Source of the DNA: an uncultured Moraxella sp.
Lineage (GTDB): Bacteria > Pseudomonadota > Gammaproteobacteria > Pseudomonadales > Moraxellaceae
NCBI GenBank assembly: GCA_943908405.1
Contig: CALTTE010000001.1
Span: 1 to 64,000 of the forward strand
DNA length: 64,000 nucleotides
Direction of reading: 5' to 3'
Below, piece after piece: positions 1 to 10,258 of the stretch; the first letter of the stretch is position 1, and each line of letters begins with the position of its first letter. The translations under genes and the position numbers were made by a program. Under the pieces are notes generated by a model that worked only from the letters and a program-made list of their open reading frames with translations, did no database searches and was not told the DNA's origin.

Positions 1-117
1 GGTTAATGGTTAGCTTATCAAAACTCATCTTGCAAGTCTATCTTTAAATCTATCCTGACAATTATTCCACAACGCCAACCCCAAAATCAACCCCACCAAC
101 AAAAGCTAAAAACCAAA

Positions 118-148
118 CAAAAAATCGCCTTAAATTAAAGCGATTTTT
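118..148 (-). terminator. Probable rho-independent terminator of pnp
   Basis: An inverted repeat (AAAATCGC ... GCGATTTT with an AT loop) lies just downstream of the pnp stop codon. On the minus strand it is followed by a T-rich stretch, as expected for an intrinsic terminator. The arms are nearly symmetric, so it could also act on the other strand. Confidence 0.55.
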
Positions 149-174
149 TGATAGTTAGGTTATCCATCCGATAA

Positions 175-2352
175 TCAGCTGTCTGCACGCTCATCTTGGC
201 TAACGTCTTGGTCGGTTGTATTTACTGTGTCATCGTTTGCGGTATCGCTTACAGGCTCAATGCCTTTCATTGTCAACTTAATACGCCCACGGTTGTCAAT
301 GTCTTGCACTTGCACGCGTACCTGTTGACCCTCTTTTAACACGTCAGAAACATTCTCCACACGAGCATCGGAGATTTGGCTAATATGTACAAGCCCATCG
401 GTGCCTGGTAGCACAGTAACAAACGCCCCAAAGTCTACAATGCGTGCCACCACGCCATCATACACCGCCCCAACTTCAACCTCAGCGGTCAAGGCCTCAA
501 TTTGCCCAATGGCAGCACGGGTAGACGCTTTATTCGCTCCAAACACACGCACCAGGCCACTGTCTTCAATATCAATGGTCGCCCCTGTTTCTTCAGTCAG
601 CTGGCGAATGGTTGCCCCACCTTTACCGATAATATCACGGATTTTGTCAGGATTGACCTGAATGGTGGCATAATTGGGGGCGTGAGCATTGATTTCAGCA
701 CGACTGCTGGCAATGACTTTATTCATCGCATTTAGGATATGAATCCGCCCTGCATAGGCTTGCTTTAGAGCTTGCTCCATAATGTCAGCGGTAATGCCTT
801 CAATTTTGATATCCATTTGTAGGGCGGTTACCCCATTTGCTGTCCCTGCGACTTTAAAATCCATATCGCCCAAATGGTCTTCATCGCCCAAAATATCCGA
901 CAAAACCGCAAATCGCTCGCCTTCTTTGACCAGCCCCATCGCAATGCCTGCCACAGGGGCTTTAAGAGGTACGCCAGCGTCCATCAAAGCAAGGCTTGCC
1001 CCGCACACCGACGCCATTGACGATGACCCATTGGATTCGGTGATTTCTGATACCACACGAATGGTATAAGGAAAACGTTCAGCACTGGGTAAAACTGCTT
1101 GCACCCCACGGCGAGCCAATCTACCGTGTCCAATCTCACGGCGTTTGGGAGCCCCTTCACGCCCTGTCTCACCGACCGAGTATTGAGGAAAATTATAATG
1201 GAGCATAAAATGATCTTGCTTGGTGCCAGATAAGCTGTCAATCAAATTAACATCACGGCTAGTTCCCAATGTGGTTACCACCAAGGCTTGCGTTTCACCA
1301 CGAGTAAACAATGCCGAGCCGTGCGTATAAGGCAATACGCCCACTTGAATGTCCAACGCTCGCACTGTGTCCAAATCTCGCCCATCAATACGAGGCTTGC
1401 CTGACAAGATATTATCACGCACTGTGCGGTATTTTAGGCTTTCAAACAAGTCTTTGATTTGCTCGGCTTTGTCGGCATAATCGTCCGCCGTCTCATCACC
1501 TGCCAACGCCAAACTTTCTGTTTTTAATTCATCAAGGCGAGCATAGCGGTCTTGTTTAACCGTAATAGTATAAGCCTCGCTGATTTTTTGGGCAAAACTG
1601 TCTTGCAAGGCTTGAGATAGGTTCTCATCGTTGGCTTTTGGAGTGAATGCTTGTTTTTGAATGGGGGTTTGTTCATTAACCGCGGCTGCAAAGGCTTTGA
1701 TGTTATCAATCACCACTTGCTGTTGACCATGTCCATATAAAACTGCCCCTAGCATTTGATCTTCAGACAACTCATCGGCTTCAGACTCTACCATCAATAC
1801 GGCACTGTCTGTTCCTGCCACCACCAAATCAAGGCTACTTTGTTTGAGCTTATCGTGGGTTGGGTTTAGTACATAAACATTGTCAATAAAGCCCACCCGT
1901 GCTGCCCCAATCGGTCCATTAAATGGAGCAGGCGATATTGCCAACGCTGCCGATGTCCCAATCATTGCCGCAATATCAGCGTCTTGGCTTTTGTCTGATG
2001 AGATTACCGTGGCGGTAACCTGAATCTCATTGACATAGCCTTCAGGAAATAAAGGACGAATAGGGCGGTCAATTAAACGGCTGGTCAAGGTTTCAAATTC
2101 ACTAGCACGCCCTTCACGCTTGCCATAACCCCCTGGAATCTTGCCAGAGGCATACATTTTTTCTTGATAATTTACGGTCAATGGAAAAAAGCTCTGTCCT
2201 GCGACCGCTTCAGGTCGCACAACAACCGCAACCAGTACCGACACCCCACCCATATGCACCAATACCGAATTGGCTTGGCGTGCCATACGCCCTGTTTCTA
2301 GCACCACTTTTTGGTCGCCGTACTGAAACTCTTGTCTGATTACATTAAACAT
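175..2352 (-). CDS. pnp: Polyribonucleotide nucleotidyltransferase (PNPase)
   Basis: PNPase is a 3'-to-5' phosphorolytic exoribonuclease and a core RNA degradosome component. The protein has two RNase PH-like halves joined by a helical linker, then a KH domain ([20 protein letters not shown], roughly residues 555-610) and an S1 domain ([16 protein letters not shown], roughly 620-690), with a short acidic Asp/Thr-rich tail. I chose the ATG at 2352 ([12 protein letters not shown]): AAGGA lies about 7 bases upstream and it matches the usual family N-terminus. An in-frame start 24 bases upstream is possible. At about 725 residues it has normal length. rpsO lies upstream on the same strand, the classic rpsO-pnp order, but the spacer is long. 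Function is near certain. Confidence 0.97.
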   Translation of the reverse strand: MFNVIRQEFQYGDQKVVLETGRMARQANSVLVHMGGVSVLVAVVVRPEAVAGQSFFPLTVNYQEKMYASGKIPGGYGKREGRASEFETLTSRLIDRPIRPLFPEGYVNEIQVTATVISSDKSQDADIAAMIGTSAALAISPAPFNGPIGAARVGFIDNVYVLNPTHDKLKQSSLDLVVAGTDSAVLMVESEADELSEDQMLGAVLYGHGQQQVVIDNIKAFAAAVNEQTPIQKQAFTPKANDENLSQALQDSFAQKISEAYTITVKQDRYARLDELKTESLALAGDETADDYADKAEQIKDLFESLKYRTVRDNILSGKPRIDGRDLDTVRALDIQVGVLPYTHGSALFTRGETQALVVTTLGTSRDVNLIDSLSGTKQDHFMLHYNFPQYSVGETGREGAPKRREIGHGRLARRGVQAVLPSAERFPYTIRVVSEITESNGSSSMASVCGASLALMDAGVPLKAPVAGIAMGLVKEGERFAVLSDILGDEDHLGDMDFKVAGTANGVTALQMDIKIEGITADIMEQALKQAYAGRIHILNAMNKVIASSRAEINAHAPNYATIQVNPDKIRDIIGKGGATIRQLTEETGATIDIEDSGLVRVFGANKASTRAAIGQIEALTAEVEVGAVYDGVVARIVDFGAFVTVLPGTDGLVHISQISDARVENVSDVLKEGQQVRVQVQDIDNRGRIKLTMKGIEPVSDTANDDTVNTTDQDVSQDERADS

Positions 2353-3185
2353 TTGTGTATCCTTAAAAATTTTCATTTACTTTGTTACTGCTACTTTTAT
2401 TACTGTTGCTTTTTTATTACTTTTGCTTTTTGGGTCTTTAACTTTAACGGCTTAAGCTTGGTTTGCTTGCGTTTTGTTTAATTAAGTTTCAATTAAGGTT
2501 TCATTGTCAAAAACAAGCAAACAACAGCGCTGTTAAAAAATTTTGAGATAAAAATCCTAAGGGCTATCATCGGTTTGGCTACTTTTAAAATCTAAAATTT
2601 TTAAAACCTAAAATATCCGACCCCATCACAAGCCCCAATCCCATCACACACTTTAGTGTTCTTATGCCCAAATTTTTAGTATACCAAAAAGCGAACGCAA
2701 ACTGCTTATAGCTTTTAATGATTGAGCTTTGTACCGCCAAGTGTTCACCACAGTTATTTAGCGAATAAATATATTTGGCGAATAAATATTTAGCGAATTT
2801 TTGCTGTGTTGGCTTAAGCTTTATTGGCTAAAACTATGGTTGAATTAACTTGCAGTTTTGTGTTGTTTAAGCGTTTTGCAAGTTTTATAAACACTTATTA
2901 GCACTGCTTTGATTGCTAGACACTTATTAATTCTTATTTAACGCTTTACCGCCAATGCTTAAGCAACCAACGCTTGTCAATACTCAACTTTCAACTTTTG
3001 CCAATTTAACCCCAGCCATTCACAATTTGCCAAAACCAATCGCCGTCAATCAACGATTGCTATAAACAACGATTACTATAAAACCAAAAAGGCAAAAAAC
3101 CAAAAAGGCAAAAACGGCATTGCCACCGTCTTCGCCCCGTAGTAGCTTATATTACCTTGATGGCATCTAATACGCCCATAACAGC
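2353..3185. other. Long AT-rich rpsO-pnp spacer with short repeats
   Basis: About 830 bases separate rpsO from pnp and hold no convincing gene. A 17-base degenerate tandem repeat (consensus TTAGCGAATAAATATAT) occurs twice plus a partial copy at 2758-2801. A short CCAAAAAGGCAAAAA repeat lies near 3085-3115. Any pnp leader and its RNase III-type autoregulatory hairpin would be expected here, but I could not pick out a clear one. Confidence 0.5.
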
Positions 3186-3452
3186 TTAACGGCGTAGACC
3201 CAGTGCCCCAATCAATGCAGAATAACGCTCGGTGTCTTTGCCTTTTAAATAGTCTAGCAATTTACGACGTTGGTTCACCATACGAATCAAACCACGGCGG
3301 CTGTGGTGGTCGTGCTTGTGTTCTTTAAAGTGGTCTTGCAAATCATTGATACGAGCGGTCAATAAAGCCACTTGCACCTCTGGGCTACCTGTGTCATTTT
3401 CGCCACGCTTGAATTTGGCGATAATTTCTTCACGGTCTTGGTTGGTTAGCAT
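3186..3452 (-). CDS. rpsO: 30S ribosomal protein S15
   Basis: S15 is a primary-binding protein of the 30S subunit that contacts 16S rRNA. The 88-residue protein has the full family length and typical features: an [21 protein letters not shown] helix region, the [24 protein letters not shown]-binding segment and a C-terminus ending ALGLRR. The ATG is preceded by AAGGA with about 7 bases of spacing. pnp follows on the same strand after a long gap. Identification is near certain. Confidence 0.97.
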   Translation of the reverse strand: MLTNQDREEIIAKFKRGENDTGSPEVQVALLTARINDLQDHFKEHKHDHHSRRGLIRMVNQRRKLLDYLKGKDTERYSALIGALGLRR

Positions 3453-3730
3453 AACATTATCCTTAAGTGGTGCGATACAAAAATTTGGGCAACCCCTGCA
3501 CCCTAAGAGATTACCTAATCCAACAACAGCTATTTACAAAAACAAATCACACAAATCACTGTCGTTGCCAAAATACTATTGGCTATTATAACGGTTTTTT
3601 AAAAAAATTGCACCGTCTTTTACAAAATTATCCAAGCATTGCACATTAGCCCTTGATAATTCTATTATTATCACCATATCACATTATTATTTTTGTATTT
3701 TGATTATTTTGATGTTGGAATAAATCGCAT

Positions 3731-4876
3731 ATGAGCAAAGATTATTATAGCATATTAGGGGTTGACAAATCCGCCAGCGAAGCTGATATTAAACGTGCTT
3801 ATCGCAAGCTTGCAATGAAATATCACCCCGACCGCAACCCAGACGACCCAAAGGCAGAAGAAAAATTCAAAGAAGCCTCCAAGGCCTATGAAGTGCTAGG
3901 CGATAGCGAAAAACGTGCCAATTATGACCGTATGGGACATTCTGCCTTTGAGCAGATGGGACAAGGGGGCGGATTTGGTGGTGGTTTTGGTGGCGGCAGC
4001 TTTAGTGCTGAGGATATTTTTAGCCAATTTGGCGATATTTTTGGGGGTGGATTTGGTGGTGGATTTGGTGGACAACGTCAAAGTCGGCGTAGCCGAGGGG
4101 CAGATTTACTCTACCCGTTGACATTAAGCCTAGAAGAAGCGGTATTTGGGGTTAAAAAAGAAATCAAATACACCACCAAAGTTACTTGCACCACCTGTGA
4201 TGGCAAAGGGGCAGAAAAAAGCTCTGATGTCATCACCTGCCCAACCTGTGGCGGACAAGGACAGGTACGACTGCAACAAGGATTTTTTGCCGTACAACAA
4301 ACCTGCCCTGACTGTGGCGGTACAGGCAAAAAAATCAAAAATCCTTGTAAAGACTGTGGCGGTTCTGGCACACAACAAAAATCCCAAACGCTTGAGGTCA
4401 ACATTCCTGCTGGGGTAGACAATGGCGACCGTGTGCGATTATCAGGCAAGGGTGAAGCTGGTGATAGCGGTATGCCAAATGGTGATTTGTTTGTTGAAAT
4501 CCGCATCAAATCACATGCTATCTTTAAACGTGATGGCAACAATTTGCATATGGACGTACCAGTTAGCATTGTTGGGGCAACCCTTGGCGAAGAGGTAGAG
4601 ATTCCAACACTTGAGGGCAAAGTTAGCCTAAAAATCAGCGAAGGCACTCAAAGCGGTACAACATTGCGTGTCCGTGGCAAAGGCGTGCCAACCGTTCATA
4701 GTAGCCACAAAGGCGATTTGTATTGCCGAGTGGTGGTAGAGACGCCAGTCAATCTCACCCAAGAACAAAAAGAGCTGTTGAAACAGTTTCAAGCAAGCCT
4801 AGACCAAGACAACAACCACCGACAATCGCCAAAGAAAAAAGGCTTTTTTGATAAACTAGCAGAGTTCTTTGACTAA
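3731..4876 (+). CDS. dnaJ: Chaperone protein DnaJ (Hsp40)
   Basis: DnaJ delivers unfolded clients to DnaK and stimulates its ATPase. All type I domains are visible in order. The J domain covers residues 1-70 with the HPD motif in YHPDRNP. A Gly/Phe-rich region covers about 75-115. The zinc-binding region has four CxxCxGxG-type repeats ([32 protein letters not shown]), followed by the two-part client-binding C-terminal domain. Length (381 residues) is standard. dapB begins in the TAATG overlap at its stop codon, so the two are probably cotranscribed and translationally coupled. dnaK and grpE are not in the window. Confidence 0.97.
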   Translation: MSKDYYSILGVDKSASEADIKRAYRKLAMKYHPDRNPDDPKAEEKFKEASKAYEVLGDSEKRANYDRMGHSAFEQMGQGGGFGGGFGGGSFSAEDIFSQFGDIFGGGFGGGFGGQRQSRRSRGADLLYPLTLSLEEAVFGVKKEIKYTTKVTCTTCDGKGAEKSSDVITCPTCGGQGQVRLQQGFFAVQQTCPDCGGTGKKIKNPCKDCGGSGTQQKSQTLEVNIPAGVDNGDRVRLSGKGEAGDSGMPNGDLFVEIRIKSHAIFKRDGNNLHMDVPVSIVGATLGEEVEIPTLEGKVSLKISEGTQSGTTLRVRGKGVPTVHSSHKGDLYCRVVVETPVNLTQEQKELLKQFQASLDQDNNHRQSPKKKGFFDKLAEFFD

Positions 4877-5685
4877 TGACAACTAATCACCCTCTTCGTG
4901 TTGCCATTATGGGAGCAAGCGGACGAATGGGACGTATGCTCATACAGGCGGTGGCAAACAACCCAAATGCCGTATTGGTGGGGGCGTTTGTGCGTGATAA
5001 TTCTTCATTGATGGCAACGGACGCAGGTGAGATGGCAGGTATCGGTCAGCTGGGCGTACAGACATCGGTGCTGGATTTAGCCACACATCAAGCGGATGTA
5101 CTGATTGATTTTAGCTTGCCATCTGCTTTGCCAGCGGTGATTAGTGAATGTCAAAAAACCAATACCTCATTGGTGCTTGGGATAACAGGGCTTAGCCACA
5201 ACGATGAGCATATGCTCAAAAAAGCAAGCGATACCTTGCCGATTGTGTATGCAGGCAATTACTCAGTGGGGGTTAATTTATCGCTCAATTTGATTGCCAT
5301 TACCGCCAAAACCCTACCCAATGCCGATGTAGAAATTATAGAATGCCACCACAAACACAAACAAGACGCCCCCTCTGGCACAGCATTAATGCTTGCCAAA
5401 ACCATTGCCAGTGCGCGAGATCAATCGCTTGATGACGTGCTAACTACTGGCAGAAATGGCACTGCCAAAAGACAACAAGGCGAGATTGGCATACACGCTG
5501 TGCGTGGTGGTGAAGTTATTGGCGAACATACGGTGCGATTTTTTGCCGATGGCGAAATTATTGAGCTGACCCACAAAGCCGATCATCGCCAAATCTTTGC
5601 CAATGGGGCAGTTCAGGCAGGGTTTTGGTTACAGACCAAAGTCCGTGGACTGTATGATATGCAAGATGTCTTGGGGCTTAAATAA
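4876..5685 (+). CDS. dapB: 4-hydroxy-tetrahydrodipicolinate reductase
   Basis: DapB is the second enzyme of the diaminopimelate/lysine pathway; it reduces hydroxy-tetrahydrodipicolinate with NAD(P)H. The N-terminus has the Rossmann motif GASGRMGRML (about residues 13-22). The catalytic and substrate-binding stretch ECHHKHKQDAPSGTA (about 156-170) carries the HH and K residues typical of the family. Length (269) is normal. It overlaps the dnaJ stop codon by one base. A dnaJ-dapB pair is common in gammaproteobacteria. Confidence 0.96.
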   Translation: MTTNHPLRVAIMGASGRMGRMLIQAVANNPNAVLVGAFVRDNSSLMATDAGEMAGIGQLGVQTSVLDLATHQADVLIDFSLPSALPAVISECQKTNTSLVLGITGLSHNDEHMLKKASDTLPIVYAGNYSVGVNLSLNLIAITAKTLPNADVEIIECHHKHKQDAPSGTALMLAKTIASARDQSLDDVLTTGRNGTAKRQQGEIGIHAVRGGEVIGEHTVRFFADGEIIELTHKADHRQIFANGAVQAGFWLQTKVRGLYDMQDVLGLK

Positions 5686-6316
5686 CTCTAATCACCAAAT
5701 CGCAACCATTCAACCCAACCATTTAACCGTTAATTATTCAATCTAAACTTAATCCCCTTATGGTACACAAACCCCCTTGTGGGTCAACTGATAATTATCA
5801 ACCACAATAATTGCTAGCGTTTAAGCGTTATAACAAGCGACCAAATAAGCCACCGTGAAATAAAGCGATGACTAAAATAAACCAGCGGTAATGACAAATA
5901 ATAGCGGTAATGACAAATAATATTGAACCTAATAAAACCAATTCACCATCCAACAAGATGATTTGATCAATTTGAAGCAATCCTAAAAAGTTATCAAACG
6001 GCTTGTACAAATAACTTTTTATCATAAGCTTTTTACAATAACCTTTTTACAAAACTTGGTTGCCAAACGCCAAAGCCTTGGATTAAATTTAACCCGTTAT
6101 TCAAATCCTTAATGATTTAAGTCCTTAATTGATAAAAGCGACCGCATAAGCGACCGCTTTTTTCATTATATTTTGCCCATATTCTTATTTATTCAACTTT
6201 ATTCAACCCATAATATCTTGATTTAATCACTTAAATGCCTTATTGCTTTATTAAAGCCATCAAATCAAATAGGTTAATGTTTTATCTAGGATAAATAAGA
6301 CAAAATATGCCCAAAA
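5686..6316. other. Gene-free AT-rich spacer with an exact 19-base duplication
   Basis: This stretch lies between dapB and tpx, which converge. It contains an exact tandem duplication of AGCGGTAATGACAAATAAT at 5884-5921 and a terminator-like hairpin near 6134-6161. A 65-codon open frame on the minus strand (5828-6025) lacks a ribosome binding site and includes the duplication, so I do not call it a gene. Confidence 0.45.
6134..6164 (-). terminator. Possible terminator between dapB and tpx
   Basis: Arms AAAAGCG and CGCTTTT enclose a 14-base loop that repeats GCGACC. The plus strand has a T run after the second arm and the minus strand has AAAAGCG read as a CGCTTTT tail. It sits between two convergent genes and could serve either. 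Confidence 0.4.
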
Positions 6317-6820
6317 TTAAGCCAATACCGCCAATGCTGCCTCATAATCAGGTTCTTGCTTAATCTCTGGCACAAGCTCACTATGCAACACTTGATTGTT
6401 TTCGTCCAGCACAACGACCGCACGAGCCGTCAAGCCAGCCAATGCCCCTGATGCCATAGCCACACCAAGCGTTTTGGCAACATCGCTGTGGCGAAAAATA
6501 GACACGGTTTTGACGTTGTCAAGCCCCTCCGCCCCACAAAAACGAGCTTGAGCAAAGGGCAAATCCGCCGACACACAAAGCACCACCGTATTATCAAGAT
6601 TGCCCGCCTTTTCATTGAACACACGCACCGATTGGGCACAAACGCCTGTATCAATGCTGGGAAAAATATTTAAAATCTTACGCTTGCCTGCAAAATCCTG
6701 CAAGGACAATTCTGCCAAATCGTTGCCAGTAAAAGCAATATTATCCAAACGCTCGCCCACTTCGGCAAAATGCCCATCAATGCTAACCGTCTGACCACCC
6801 AAGGTAACTTCACTCATCAT
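6317..6820 (-). CDS. tpx: Thiol peroxidase (atypical 2-Cys peroxiredoxin)
   Basis: Tpx reduces peroxides, with a preference for alkyl hydroperoxides, using thioredoxin as donor. The peroxidatic Cys lies in PSIDTGVCAQS (about residue 60) and the resolving Cys in QARFCGAEG (about residue 94), the spacing seen in Tpx proteins. Length (about 167) is standard. The start is one of two adjacent ATGs after GGGG; I chose the upstream one. It is apparently a single-gene unit. Confidence 0.95.
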   Translation of the reverse strand: MMSEVTLGGQTVSIDGHFAEVGERLDNIAFTGNDLAELSLQDFAGKRKILNIFPSIDTGVCAQSVRVFNEKAGNLDNTVVLCVSADLPFAQARFCGAEGLDNVKTVSIFRHSDVAKTLGVAMASGALAGLTARAVVVLDENNQVLHSELVPEIKQEPDYEAALAVLA

Positions 6821-7002
6821 CAACCCCTAAATCAAATTAAAAAACAAATTAAAAAACTACATAATTAACTACTATAGCACAACTTGATTAAAAATCAACT
6901 CAAGTAACAATTATCAAGCAATAATTTATCAAGTAATAATTATAAAAATAGCAATTACCAAATAACCACTATCAAATAACAACCAAAAGCCCCAACACTC
7001 AA

Positions 7003-7758
7003 CTAATGCTCGGTTTTTAACCATTTTAGACATTCAGCTACCATCGTCATTGCCATCGCACAAGTCATCACCACCGCTGAGCCATAGCCACCGCACGCCA
7101 ATTTGTTGCCACTGCCTTTGTTGCGATTGGGTGGCTCGGTAGAATAAACACACTTGATGGCAAAGTTTTCTTTTAGGTTAGCATTAATGCCCAACTCACG
7201 CAAATTTGACCGCAATTTGGCAAGCAATGGGTCTTGATAACACCGTCTTAAATCCGATACGGTAATGGCGGTTGGGTCAATTTTGCCCCCTGCACCACCT
7301 GATACAATAAGCTTTAGTTTATTAAAGCGACAATGCAACGCAATGGCAAGTTTGGCATCAATGTCATCGGTACAATCCAGCACGATAGCAACCGTGCCAG
7401 CTTTATGCCATAATTTGGCTGTTTCACGACTGGGCAATAACCGCTGTACATTGTCTTTGGTCAAAAACTCATCAACCAAATGCACCTGACAATTAGGATT
7501 GATACCATCAATCCGCTGTGCCATCACCTCAATTTTGCTATCGCCCAGCGTTTGGGTTAAAGCGGGTAACTGGCGATTGATGTTAGACTCAGCAATAATG
7601 TCCATATCAATGAGCGTTATCACGCCAATATGCGTACGTGCCAACGCTTCTGCCACCCAAGAGCCAACGCCACCAACCCCCACAATAAAAACGTGAGCGT
7701 TTTTTTGTTCGCCATACACCCGCCGAACCCCTGCAAATCGCCGTGTTATATCAGCCAT
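7003..7758 (-). CDS. tcdA: tRNA threonylcarbamoyladenosine dehydratase (TcdA/CsdL-like)
   Basis: This is an E1-like ThiF-family enzyme. It has the nucleotide-binding motif GVGGVGSWVAEALAR at about residues 26-40, the adenylation-site pattern D-NRQ-ALT-T-G around DMDIIAESNINRQ, and DCTDDIDAKLAI. TcdA uses ATP to cyclise t6A in tRNA to ct6A. The length of 251 residues fits the TcdA branch better than MoeB or ThiF. A C-terminal hydrophobic stretch (GSAVVMTCAMAMTMVA) is also typical of TcdA. No sulfur-transfer partner is adjacent. Family call is firm; the specific substrate is inferred. Confidence 0.88.
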   Translation of the reverse strand: MADITRRFAGVRRVYGEQKNAHVFIVGVGGVGSWVAEALARTHIGVITLIDMDIIAESNINRQLPALTQTLGDSKIEVMAQRIDGINPNCQVHLVDEFLTKDNVQRLLPSRETAKLWHKAGTVAIVLDCTDDIDAKLAIALHCRFNKLKLIVSGGAGGKIDPTAITVSDLRRCYQDPLLAKLRSNLRELGINANLKENFAIKCVYSTEPPNRNKGSGNKLACGGYGSAVVMTCAMAMTMVAECLKWLKTEH

Positions 7759-7907
7759 TATTTTTAATCCACCGTCAATCCCAATCCATCTGCCCTTTGA
7801 ACTGCCTTTTTAATCGCTAATAACCATCTCAATCATTACTCATTGGTCATTTTATATTGATATGCACTGATGTTAATTTATGTTGGTTTTTTATCGGTTA
7901 TCGGTTT

Positions 7908-8777
7908 TTATGGTTGGTTTTTACAAAATTGATACCTTAAGGCATTTTCGCTATTTTTCCACAACTGCTCGCTTAGCACCGCTAGACTCACCCCTGTTAT
8001 CTCACTTAATGCCTGTGCCACACAAGGCAATAATGATGGCTCATTGATGGGCAAGTTTTGATGGGAGATTGGGGTCATATCAGGGCAATCGGTCTCAATC
8101 ACAAAGGCACTAAGACCAAAACGCTGCCAAGCACTTTTTACCGTGCGATGTAATTTTTTGGCATTGGGGTTGGTAAGCTGTCCTGTTAAGCCAATTTTAA
8201 AACCAAGCTTGATAAACGCCATTGCCTCTTGCTCGCCACCGCTAAAACTATGGGCGATACCACCGCCAGTAAATTTATGTTGCTTTAATAATTTTAAGGT
8301 ATCGGCGTGACTTTTTCTAATATGCAACGCCACTGGCAAATCAAAATCTTTGGCAAACTCAAGTTGAGCACTAAAAAAATCCGCCTGCCTGCCCAGCTGT
8401 TCTTTATTGCCCAAATCGCTAGGGTAGCTATCAAGCCCAATCTCAGCAATGGCAATATTTTTATGTTGCTTTAAGAACTGCTCAAGTTTTACCAAATCAT
8501 TATCGCTATGCTCGGCAATATACAATGGGTGTAAGCCTGCCGCCAAATGAGGCGTTAGCTTATCGGTGAGTGCTTGTATGGCGTGATAAGCACCAAGCAA
8601 CCGCTCAAAATAACACGCCTTATAACCAATCAATAATAAATGCTCCACCCCTGCCGATACTGCCCGCTCAATATAACCTTGACGGTCATTATCATAAACT
8701 GGCAAATCAAAATGAGTGTGCGTATCAATCAAAGGATAAGTAATTTTTGGGGTGGTTGTTGAAATGGTTTGATTCAT
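7908..8777 (-). CDS. TatD family metal-dependent hydrolase (DNase)
   Basis: The protein has the amidohydrolase-type metal-binding signature of TatD DNases: IDTHTHFDLP near the N-terminus, a glutamate in IAEIGLD, a histidine in ALHIRKSHADTL, HSFSGG, and ETDCPDM near the C-terminus. Members cleave DNA with 3'-exonuclease activity. The length of 289 residues is slightly above the usual 260, mostly from the N-terminus. It is transcribed in the same direction as tcdA with a gap of 149 bases. The exact paralogue (TatD, YcfH or YjjV) is not resolved from sequence alone. Confidence 0.92.
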   Translation of the reverse strand: MNQTISTTTPKITYPLIDTHTHFDLPVYDNDRQGYIERAVSAGVEHLLLIGYKACYFERLLGAYHAIQALTDKLTPHLAAGLHPLYIAEHSDNDLVKLEQFLKQHKNIAIAEIGLDSYPSDLGNKEQLGRQADFFSAQLEFAKDFDLPVALHIRKSHADTLKLLKQHKFTGGGIAHSFSGGEQEAMAFIKLGFKIGLTGQLTNPNAKKLHRTVKSAWQRFGLSAFVIETDCPDMTPISHQNLPINEPSLLPCVAQALSEITGVSLAVLSEQLWKNSENALRYQFCKNQP

Positions 8778-9014
8778 TATATCATTGATTTGAGTATTAA
8801 ATTTGTATTGAATTTATCGTTTTCAAGGGTTTATCAAAACCATCAAATTATTTTTTACAATAATCACCCATAATAATCACCGCCACAATAATTTGTATAG
8901 TTTTAATCCCATTTAACGCTTCGCTGTTTTGTTATCGTTTGATTGAACACCCTGTCATTGCGTATAATTTTGGGTGTTGTTTAATTGGTCGCTGTTTGCT
9001 TGGGTATTGTTTAA

Positions 9015-9191
9015 TTAGGTATCATTTGATTTATCGTTGTTTGAGTGGTCGCTACTTAATGCGTGATAATTCAACCGCTGACCGCTCAAGGGCTTATTTT
9101 TGGTTTTTATGGATTTTAGGCTGCTGCGACGTGGCATAATCAAAAGTGCGGCGGCGGCAACACCCAAAAGCAAAATTTTGGTTGGTCTCAT
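9015..9191 (-). CDS. Small single-pass membrane protein, unknown
   Basis: A 58-codon frame begins at ATG 9191 with AAGGA about 6 bases upstream. It starts MRPTKILLLGVAAAALLIMP, a positively charged N-terminus followed by one hydrophobic segment, then a basic, polar tail rich in Asn, Ser and Lys. The shape fits either a small inner-membrane anchor or a short exported peptide. No family is recognised. The good ribosome binding site and membrane-like N-terminus are the only support. A plus-strand open frame over the same bases looks like its shadow. Confidence 0.5.
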   Translation of the reverse strand: MRPTKILLLGVAAAALLIMPRRSSLKSIKTKNKPLSGQRLNYHALSSDHSNNDKSNDT

Positions 9192-9724
9192 TGTTGTCCT
9201 TTTTTAAATAAAAACTTGCCTTATCATACCCCAAAGCCCAAAAAATCACAAGTAAGGCAAAACAGCAACATTATCACCAAATAACTTATTAAAGACCCTG
9301 ACGTGTTAAAAACCCTGACGCTCTTTTTAAAAAACCATCAAATCAAAACCACTCAATCAAACCACTGATTAACCCAATATCTTAACCAATATCCAAGCAA
9401 TCGCAATGAAATCATCAAGCTGGTAGCATTATCATAAAGTCACTATGAAGCAAATTGCCTTTTATTTTATAGCACCGCTTTCAATCAACTAATCCATTTA
9501 TTTTAATACATTTAGTTTAACTGGTTTTGGATTTATTGGTTTTCAATAATGCGCCCAAAATACCAATCAATGCCTACTCATGCCAAAATACAATGCCAAA
9601 GTACAATGCCACTAAAGTGCAATTGGGGCAATGCTTATTCACATCGCCCCAATCGCTTAATCACTTAACACAATTACTATTTACAAATAAACGTTATTTT
9701 AAATAAACGTTATCCAATCAAAAA
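9192..9724. other. Gene-free spacer
   Basis: I see no gene here. A hairpin built from ATTGGGGC and GCCCCAAT lies at about 9616-9653, downstream of the H-NS gene, without a clear T run. It may be a weak terminator or a folded 3' end. Confidence 0.35.
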
Positions 9725-10039
9725 CTATTTAATCAAAAAGCTTTCTAGCGTTTTGCCTTTATCCAATTCATTGGCAAGCCATTGTGGTGTACGCCCTTGA
9801 CCTGACCACGTTTGTTTTTTGTCATTGGGATTTTGATATTTGGCGGGGCGTTTGGTTTTAACCCCCTTACCAACTTTCATAATCTCATCAACCGTTACAC
9901 CCAATGACTTAGCGGTTTGTTGAAATTGGACATAAGCGTTTTTAATTTCTTGTTTACGGCGAGATTTTATTAAGTCGGCGGCGTTTTTTTGTAGCTTTGC
10001 CAACTCATCAAAACTTAATTGCTCTAAATCAATACTCAT
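9725..10039 (-). CDS. H-NS-family nucleoid-associated protein
   Basis: This is a 104-residue DNA-binding protein. Its N-terminal half is helical and charged, a likely oligomerisation region (residues 1-60). The C-terminal half has the H-NS DNA-binding signature KYQNP followed by TWSGQGRTPQWLA (about residues 69-92). Such proteins silence AT-rich DNA. The start has AGGAG upstream (AGGAGTAACCA). The window contains AT-rich accessory regions that such a protein could silence, but that link is inference. Confidence 0.93.
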   Translation of the reverse strand: MSIDLEQLSFDELAKLQKNAADLIKSRRKQEIKNAYVQFQQTAKSLGVTVDEIMKVGKGVKTKRPAKYQNPNDKKQTWSGQGRTPQWLANELDKGKTLESFLIK

Positions 10040-10258
10040 TGGTTACTCCTAATGGGGTTTAAAAAAACAAAATAGCAATTCAATAAATATCAAATTACTG
10101 TTATTAGATTAACATAATTTTAAAAAAATAAAAAGCATTTTTATCAAATAAAAAACCAATCAATCTTATTAAACAGCATTTAACGATTGCACAAGTATGT
10201 TGTGTATAAATTTACCGCCATCGCCTTTAATTCATTGTGTAATAATAAATCATTGATA

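Noticed and set aside
4111..4647. 178-codon minus-strand frame in dnaJ
   Set aside because: Antisense to a well-defined DnaJ zinc region; codon shadow.
5828..6025. 65-codon minus-strand frame with hydrophobic segments
   Set aside because: No ribosome binding site; it spans an exact 19-base tandem duplication and is AT-rich, so chance is likelier.
8939..9139. 66-codon plus-strand frame rich in Cys, Leu and Tyr
   Set aside because: It is antisense to the small membrane protein gene, which has a good ribosome binding site.
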